Source: an uncultured Lachnospiraceae bacterium (lineage in GTDB: Bacteria; Bacillota; Clostridia; Lachnospirales; Lachnospiraceae). Taken from it: 10,867 bases of DNA. The DNA lies in the NCBI GenBank assembly GCA_947594335.1, contig CANQEC010000062.1, forward strand, positions 1-10,867. The letters run 5' to 3'. A program made the position numbers and the translations under genes. Every line of letters begins with the position of its first letter. The first letter of the stretch is position 1. Below the pieces are notes generated by a model. The model was not told the origin of the DNA, did not search any database, and saw nothing but the letters and a program-made list of their open reading frames with translations. This document shows, one piece after another, positions 6,532 to 10,867 of the stretch.

Positions 6532-8835
6532 ATGAATTTTTTCAGTGAAAAAAGACGCGGCATCATCGTAAAAAGCGCGGCGGCGGTTCTGTCAGCCTGC
6601 ATGTGTCTGGGACTGGTCCCTTCGCCGTTATGCACGGTATATGCCGGCGAAGGGGATGAAAATGGCGCGGGCACTTCTGCGATGGGCCGCTATGTGGAGC
6701 AGGAGCTGGAGACGCCGGATGTCTGGATCTATGACATCGCGGTTCTGCCGGACGGAAAGCTTCGTCTGATCGGGCAGGCAAAGAGTGAAGGCGGAAGCGG
6801 ATCGTACGAACTGTGGGACAGCGCAGACGGCGGAGAAAGCTGGGAGAAAGCGGCCGCATTGCCAAAGGAAATGAATGACAAATATTTTCTGAATTTTAAA
6901 CTTGATCAGGATGGGGGAGGCGCGGGAGTCGTGTTCTGCTCCCCGGAGGATGGCCAGGATTTTGCGCATGAATACTACAGCTTTGACGCCGAAGGAACGA
7001 CAGTGCAGATCCCGGAGTCCGCGGATATTGACGAGATACAGATGTTCTGTTTTGGCTCTCAGGGAGAACTGATCGGTCAGGGACTTGGAAACAGCGCGTT
7101 TCGGATCAGCCGGGAAAGCGGGGAAGTTGAACAGACATTTGCGGGGCCGGGAGGCCATACGATTACGATCGGTGTCTGCGGACAGGAACTTCTGATGCTC
7201 GGAAATTCGGAAGTGCAGCGTTATGATATCGCGACGGGAGAACCTCTTCCGTACGATGAAAGTCTGAACGTGCAGTTATTCGAGAGCGGGATGGATTACA
7301 GTCTCACAACAGCCAGCTCCGTTCACATTGTGTTTGACTACACGGATGACGGAAGGATGTATTACACTTCAGCGGAAGGGATTTTCGCTCATGTGCAGGG
7401 AGGAACAGTTGTAGAGCAGCTTGTGAACGGCGGAATGTGTTCTCTGTCGGAACCGGGTACCGGCCTGATCGGGATGGCAGTGTCGGGGAACGATTTTTAC
7501 GTGGTCTGCCAGAAGGGAGAGGGGACAAAGCTTCTGAAATACAGATATTCTCCGGATACTCCGACGGTTCCGGAGAAGGAAGTGCGGGTGTATTCGCTTG
7601 AGGAGAACGAGGAGATCCGTCAGGCCATTGTCATGTACCAGAATGCGCATCCGGATACGCAGATCACTTATGAGACCGGACTTTCGGGAGGAGACGGAAT
7701 GACGGCGGCGGATGCGCTGCGTATGCTGAATACGGACATTATGGCAGGCGGCGGACCGGATATTCTCGTGCTTGACGGGATGCCGGCTGACTCCTACATT
7801 GAGAAAGGCGTCCTTGCCGATATCAGCGGGATCCGCGACACAGTGCAGGAAGCGGCGGATCCGTTTAAAGCGATGGTTTCAGCCTGGGAGAAGGACGGGG
7901 CCGTATACGCGATGCCCATCCGGTTCAAAATGCCGATTCTGGCCGGGGATTCGGAGCTGGTCGGGCAGGCCGGAGATCTTGTGCAGCTGGCGGATCTGAT
8001 CGCGTCAGGTGCGGATGGCGCGGCAAACGGCGTGATCCATCCGTTTAACGCCCTGCTTTCTGATGTATATCTGTACCATGTCTGCGCCGGAGCGTGGCGG
8101 AATGAAGATGGCACGATCAATGAAGAAAAGCTGCTGGAGTACATGGTACAGACAAAAAAGATCCGCGACAGCCAGATATCGCTGATCGACGAGCAGATAG
8201 TTGGAATAAGTGAAGAACTTGCCGCAGAGCAGGGGAGCCGAATGCCGGATAATCTTGGAGTGGAGGGGCTGGATTTTCTGCAGGGATTTAAGCTGTCCTA
8301 TGGAGAAACGGGCAGTATCCATGAGGTAAACTGGATTTCCAGCGTGAACAGACTGATGGGAAACATCACGTTTGCGCCGCTTTCCGGTCAGCAGTCCAAT
8401 GTGTTTGTGCCATGCGGGATTCTGGGAATCAGCAGCATGGCAGCGGATCTGGAAAGCGCGCGTTCCTTTGTAGAATTTCTGTTCACCGATGAGGCGCAGA
8501 CACAGTTTCTGGGAGGAGGCTTTCCGGTCAGCAGAAGCGCGTTTTCGGCAATGCTCCATAAAAAGGAGCCCGGAGCGCTGGGAGATCTCTCTACAGGCAC
8601 AGAGGACCCGGAGACGGGAGAGCGGATCATAGTAGATGAATACTGGATGACGCAGGAGGAGATGGATCAGCTGAAAAAGGCTGTGGAGAATCTCGATACA
8701 GCCGCGGACACGGATACCGTGCTCATGGACGCGGTGCTCTCCCAGAGCGGAAAATGTCTGAATGGGGAATGCAGTCCCGAGGAGGCGGTCAGCGCCGTCA
8801 TGCAGACGATGAACCTGTATCTGGCAGAACAGTAG
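6532..8835 (+). CDS. Secreted two-part protein: Asp-box propeller-like region plus family 1 extracellular solute-binding domain
   Basis: A 767-aa exported protein. The start is set by AGGGAGGA (6516-6523), 8 bases before ATG. The N-terminus is basic (EKRRG, K14) then hydrophobic (15-30). A signal peptidase I site TVYA/GE after residue 38 fits well; LSAC (20-23) also resembles a lipobox, though the residues after this Cys are hydrophobic. Residues about 60-345 are beta-rich with repeats of the type D-x-x-G-R-x-Y and one clear Asp-box, SADGGESW (97-104), so a beta-propeller is likely. From about 350 the sequence changes to an ABC-transporter solute-binding fold of family 1: a helix with YQNAHPDTQITYE, then DIMAGGGPDILVLDG (402-416), YIEKGVLADIS, and late FVEFLFTDEAQTQFL. 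Such proteins usually bind sugars or peptides at the cell surface. No permease or ATPase of an import system is adjacent. Substrate unknown. Confidence 0.85.
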   Translation: MNFFSEKRRGIIVKSAAAVLSACMCLGLVPSPLCTVYAGEGDENGAGTSAMGRYVEQELETPDVWIYDIAVLPDGKLRLIGQAKSEGGSGSYELWDSADGGESWEKAAALPKEMNDKYFLNFKLDQDGGGAGVVFCSPEDGQDFAHEYYSFDAEGTTVQIPESADIDEIQMFCFGSQGELIGQGLGNSAFRISRESGEVEQTFAGPGGHTITIGVCGQELLMLGNSEVQRYDIATGEPLPYDESLNVQLFESGMDYSLTTASSVHIVFDYTDDGRMYYTSAEGIFAHVQGGTVVEQLVNGGMCSLSEPGTGLIGMAVSGNDFYVVCQKGEGTKLLKYRYSPDTPTVPEKEVRVYSLEENEEIRQAIVMYQNAHPDTQITYETGLSGGDGMTAADALRMLNTDIMAGGGPDILVLDGMPADSYIEKGVLADISGIRDTVQEAADPFKAMVSAWEKDGAVYAMPIRFKMPILAGDSELVGQAGDLVQLADLIASGADGAANGVIHPFNALLSDVYLYHVCAGAWRNEDGTINEEKLLEYMVQTKKIRDSQISLIDEQIVGISEELAAEQGSRMPDNLGVEGLDFLQGFKLSYGETGSIHEVNWISSVNRLMGNITFAPLSGQQSNVFVPCGILGISSMAADLESARSFVEFLFTDEAQTQFLGGGFPVSRSAFSAMLHKKEPGALGDLSTGTEDPETGERIIVDEYWMTQEEMDQLKKAVENLDTAADTDTVLMDAVLSQSGKCLNGECSPEEAVSAVMQTMNLYLAEQ

Positions 8836-8842
8836 GAGAAAA

Positions 8843-8887
8843 ATCAGGTTCTCCGGGCCTGATCTTCCAGATGAAGATCATCATTTT
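8843..8887 (+). terminator. Weak terminator-like hairpins after the solute-binding gene
   Basis: GATCTTC (8861-8867) pairs perfectly with GAAGATC (8873-8879) over a 5-base loop and is followed by ATCATTTTC. An overlapping alternative hairpin pairs ATCAGG (8843-8848) with CCTGAT (8858-8863). They share 8861-8863 and cannot form together. Position just past the stop suggests transcription termination, but the T tract is only four bases. Confidence 0.35.
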
Positions 8888-8985
8888 CAAATGCAGCCAA
8901 GGCAGCTTCCAGGCCCCGAAGCGATGTCTATGGTGGAATTGCAAAGTCTTTATCATTTGCCAAAGAACCGCAGAAACAAAAATGC

Positions 8986-9014
8986 TTGTCATCAGCCCAA
9001 AAGAATGTTATCTT
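8986..9014 (+). promoter_or_regulatory. Promoter candidate for the DUF3783-type gene and ABC-F gene
   Basis: TTGTCA (8986-8991, 5 of 6) lies 17 bases before TATCTT (9009-9014, 4 of 6), which is preceded by TG at 9006-9007, giving an extended -10. The region has lower GC than the flanking genes. The transcript would start near 9021, about 70 bases before the gene at 9090. This is the best sigma-A-like match in the window. Confidence 0.5.
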
Positions 9015-9089
9015 GTTCAGAGGAGATTTTTCTTCGCCATAAAACATCATTCGGTCAAACACCCCAATCATGTCAGCAGGAGGCAGCTC

Positions 9090-9497
9090 ATGTTATCAGA
9101 AACATCCGCGTTATTTTATAATTTTAACGATGATCTCCGCACGCAGCAGATCCGCCGTTATCTTCATCGGGCCGGGATCTCCACCCGCACGGTCATCACG
9201 CCCGAATTTCTTCAGCCGCTCGGCGTTCTGTTTGAACTTCCGGGCTTTGTTCCAAATACTCTTTTTAATTTTGACAAGGACTTCAAAGAAGAAATGCTGG
9301 TCATGAAGAACTTCTCAGAAGAACAGCTTGATAATTTTCTGAAGTTTATCCGCTCTTCGGGACTTGCTCCCATAGAACTGAAAGCTGTGCTTACTCCTGT
9401 CAACTGCCAGTGGAATTCCCTTCAGCTCTATCAGGAACTTACAAAAGAGAGAGCTGCTTTTCAAAGAAATGCTGCCCGGCGTCCAAATCAAAAATGA
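9090..9497 (+). CDS. DUF3783-type protein of unknown function
   Basis: A 135-aa soluble protein. The frame is open further upstream (to 8754), but that stretch reads through the end of the previous gene and the spacer and is not protein-like. AGGAGG at 9078-9083 with a 6-base gap fixes ATG 9090. Features are a strand-like start (ALFYNFND), LQPLG (41-45), an acidic helix with EEMLVM (67-72), F-x-x-x-Q-L-D-x-F-L, and a conserved-looking C-terminal block KAVLTPVN...WNSLQLYQEL (98-117). This matches my memory of the DUF3783 family found in gut Clostridia; the family label has not been checked by search. No catalytic residues, export signal or membrane segment are visible. The gene is 88 bases from the ABC-F gene with no terminator between, so they are probably one unit. 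Confidence 0.8.
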   Translation: MLSETSALFYNFNDDLRTQQIRRYLHRAGISTRTVITPEFLQPLGVLFELPGFVPNTLFNFDKDFKEEMLVMKNFSEEQLDNFLKFIRSSGLAPIELKAVLTPVNCQWNSLQLYQELTKERAAFQRNAARRPNQK

Positions 9498-9585
9498 GGA
9501 ATCCTGACATCCGAAAGCGAAGTACAAAATGATAAAGCTGAGAGGAAATCCTTAACCGCAAAATGCATAAAAGAGGTAGAAACAG

Positions 9586-10867
9586 ATGAACATCATCAAC
9601 ATTGAACATATCAGCAAGATCTTCGGAGAAAAAGTTATTTTTGACGACGCCTCCTTCGGTATCCAGGAGGGAGACAAGATCGGCATCGTCGGCGTCAACG
9701 GCACGGGAAAGACGACTTTGCTGAAGCTGACGGCAGGTCTTGAGGAGACGGACAGCGGACAGATCATCCGGCAGAACAGCCTGAAGATCGCGTACCTTGC
9801 GCAGAGTCCTTCTTTTCCAAAAGAGGCGACAGTCACCTCCTGTATGGAGAGCTGCGAGGACTTCTGGCGCGTGCAGAGCATCCTCACAAAGCTGGGGATC
9901 TCGGAGTACGAGATGATGGTGGAACAGCTTTCCGGCGGACAGCGCAGAAAGCTTGCCCTGGCGATGGTCCTGGCTTCCGACTTTGACGTCCTTCTGCTCG
10001 ACGAACCAACGAACCATCTTGACGCGCAGATGATCGTCTGGCTGGAGGACTACCTGCGGGAGTTCCGCGGGACAATCCTGATGGTCACGCACGACCGGTA
10101 TTTTCTCGACCGCACGACAAACAAGATCCTCGAGATCAGCCATGGCAAAATGTACAGCTACGAGGCAAACTATTCCGGCTTTCTTGAGATGAAGGCTGCC
10201 CGCGAGGAAATGGAACTGGCCTCCGAGCGGAAGCGTCAGAGCATCCTGCGCATGGAACTTGAGTGGGCAAAACGCGGCTGCCGTGCGCGTTCCACAAAGC
10301 AGCGCGCAAGGCTCGAGCGTCTGGAAACGCTGAAAAACAAAACCGCTCCCGTCAGAGAGCAGGAAGTCGAACTTGGTTCCGTTGAGACGAGGATGGGAAA
10401 GAAGACCATCGAACTTCATCATATCAGCAAACACTATGGGGACAAAACGATTCTTGAAGATTACAGCTACATTTTCCTGAAAAATCAGAAAGTTGGAATC
10501 ATCGGTCCAAACGGCTGCGGCAAATCCACGCTCATGAAAATGATCGCCGGTCTTATCAATCCGGACTCTGGTCGGATCGAGATCGGCGATACGATCCGCA
10601 TTGGCTACCTCTCTCAGGAAGAGCAGCATATGGATGACAAGGAGCGCGTGATCGACTACATTAAGGAAATCGGCGAGTACGTCACGACCCGTGAGGGGAG
10701 GATCAGCGCCTCCCAGATGCTTGAGCGTTTTCTGTTCACCCCGGATATGCAGTACGCTCCGATCGGCAAGCTCTCCGGCGGAGAAAAACGGCGGCTGTAT
10801 CTGCTCGGCGTTCTCTGTGAGAATATCAATGTGCTGCTGCTTGACGAGGCAGGCAACAACCTTGATA
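9586..10867 (+). CDS. ABC-F family ATPase, Uup-like (3' end outside window)
   Basis: A soluble tandem ABC ATPase without membrane segments, 427 codons seen. ABC-F proteins act on the ribosome, relieving stalled translation or protecting it from antibiotics, and do not transport. Domain 1 has Walker A GVNGTGKT (36-43), signature LSGGQ (115-119) and Walker B/D-loop LLLDEPTNHLD (136-146). A linker (about 200-262) is rich in Arg/Lys/Glu and contains WAKRGCRARSTKQRARLERL, as in Uup-type members. Domain 2 has Walker A GPNGCGKST (307-315), LSGGE (396-400) and ends in LLLDEAGNNLD (417-427). The second D-loop thus departs from the usual DEPTNxLD while keeping the catalytic Glu. ATG 9586 follows AGAGG (9572-9576). 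A role in resistance rather than housekeeping cannot be read from the visible part. Confidence 0.92.
   Translation, partial: MNIINIEHISKIFGEKVIFDDASFGIQEGDKIGIVGVNGTGKTTLLKLTAGLEETDSGQIIRQNSLKIAYLAQSPSFPKEATVTSCMESCEDFWRVQSILTKLGISEYEMMVEQLSGGQRRKLALAMVLASDFDVLLLDEPTNHLDAQMIVWLEDYLREFRGTILMVTHDRYFLDRTTNKILEISHGKMYSYEANYSGFLEMKAAREEMELASERKRQSILRMELEWAKRGCRARSTKQRARLERLETLKNKTAPVREQEVELGSVETRMGKKTIELHHISKHYGDKTILEDYSYIFLKNQKVGIIGPNGCGKSTLMKMIAGLINPDSGRIEIGDTIRIGYLSQEEQHMDDKERVIDYIKEIGEYVTTREGRISASQMLERFLFTPDMQYAPIGKLSGGEKRRLYLLGVLCENINVLLLDEAGNNLD

Noticed and set aside
8754..9089. Open frame upstream of and in frame with the DUF3783-type gene
   Set aside because: It overlaps the end of the solute-binding gene in another frame, lacks a family-like sequence, and the strong AGGAGG sits before ATG 9090.
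9439..10629. Reverse-strand open frame of 396 codons over the ABC-F gene
   Set aside because: It is antisense to a clear ABC-F protein with all motifs in the forward frame; a codon-bias shadow.

Overview
The window looks like a chromosomal segment of an anaerobic, moderately GC-rich Clostridia member, most likely Lachnospiraceae. Three things point there. A clpC 3' end lies upstream of radA, the end of the Firmicutes ctsR-mcsA-mcsB-clpC-radA stress locus. A thioredoxin overlaps a ferredoxin:thioredoxin reductase-like catalytic subunit. The large solute-binding lipoprotein-like gene and the DUF3783-type gene are of kinds common in gut Clostridia. All genes supported here lie on the + strand. 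No rRNA, tRNA, CRISPR array, insertion sequence or phage gene was seen.

Layout. 1-2515 holds the clpC 3' end (protein quality control), a conserved 137-aa protein of unknown function, and radA (recombination repair), whose start codon abuts the previous stop. 2604-5006 is a complete leuS. 5110-6145 is a compact run of three genes: a thioredoxin with an unusual CGSC active site, a 66-aa iron-sulfur thioredoxin reductase catalytic protein overlapping it by 4 bases, and a small membrane protein of the putative small multidrug export family. The first two form a plausible electron path from ferredoxin to thioredoxin to protein disulfides.

6146-6531 is a 386-base gene-free gap and the densest non-coding region. 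It contains a possible sigma-A-type promoter, a nested inverted-repeat element that can form two competing hairpins, four TAGAR boxes spaced exactly 11 bases apart, an extended -10 candidate, and a long hairpin just ahead of the next ribosome binding site. It leads into a 767-aa secreted protein with an N-terminal propeller-like part carrying an Asp-box and a C-terminal family 1 solute-binding part. No transport permease gene is visible beside it.

8836-9089 is a lower-GC spacer with weak terminator-like hairpins and a good promoter candidate. The last unit is a DUF3783-type gene (9090-9497), followed by an ABC-F ATPase (9586 to the window end, truncated) whose second ATP site has a non-canonical DEAGNNLD sequence.

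The coding genes mostly belong to known families. The least explained material is the regulatory and structured DNA in 6200-6502. All family names are from reading motifs; no database search was run.
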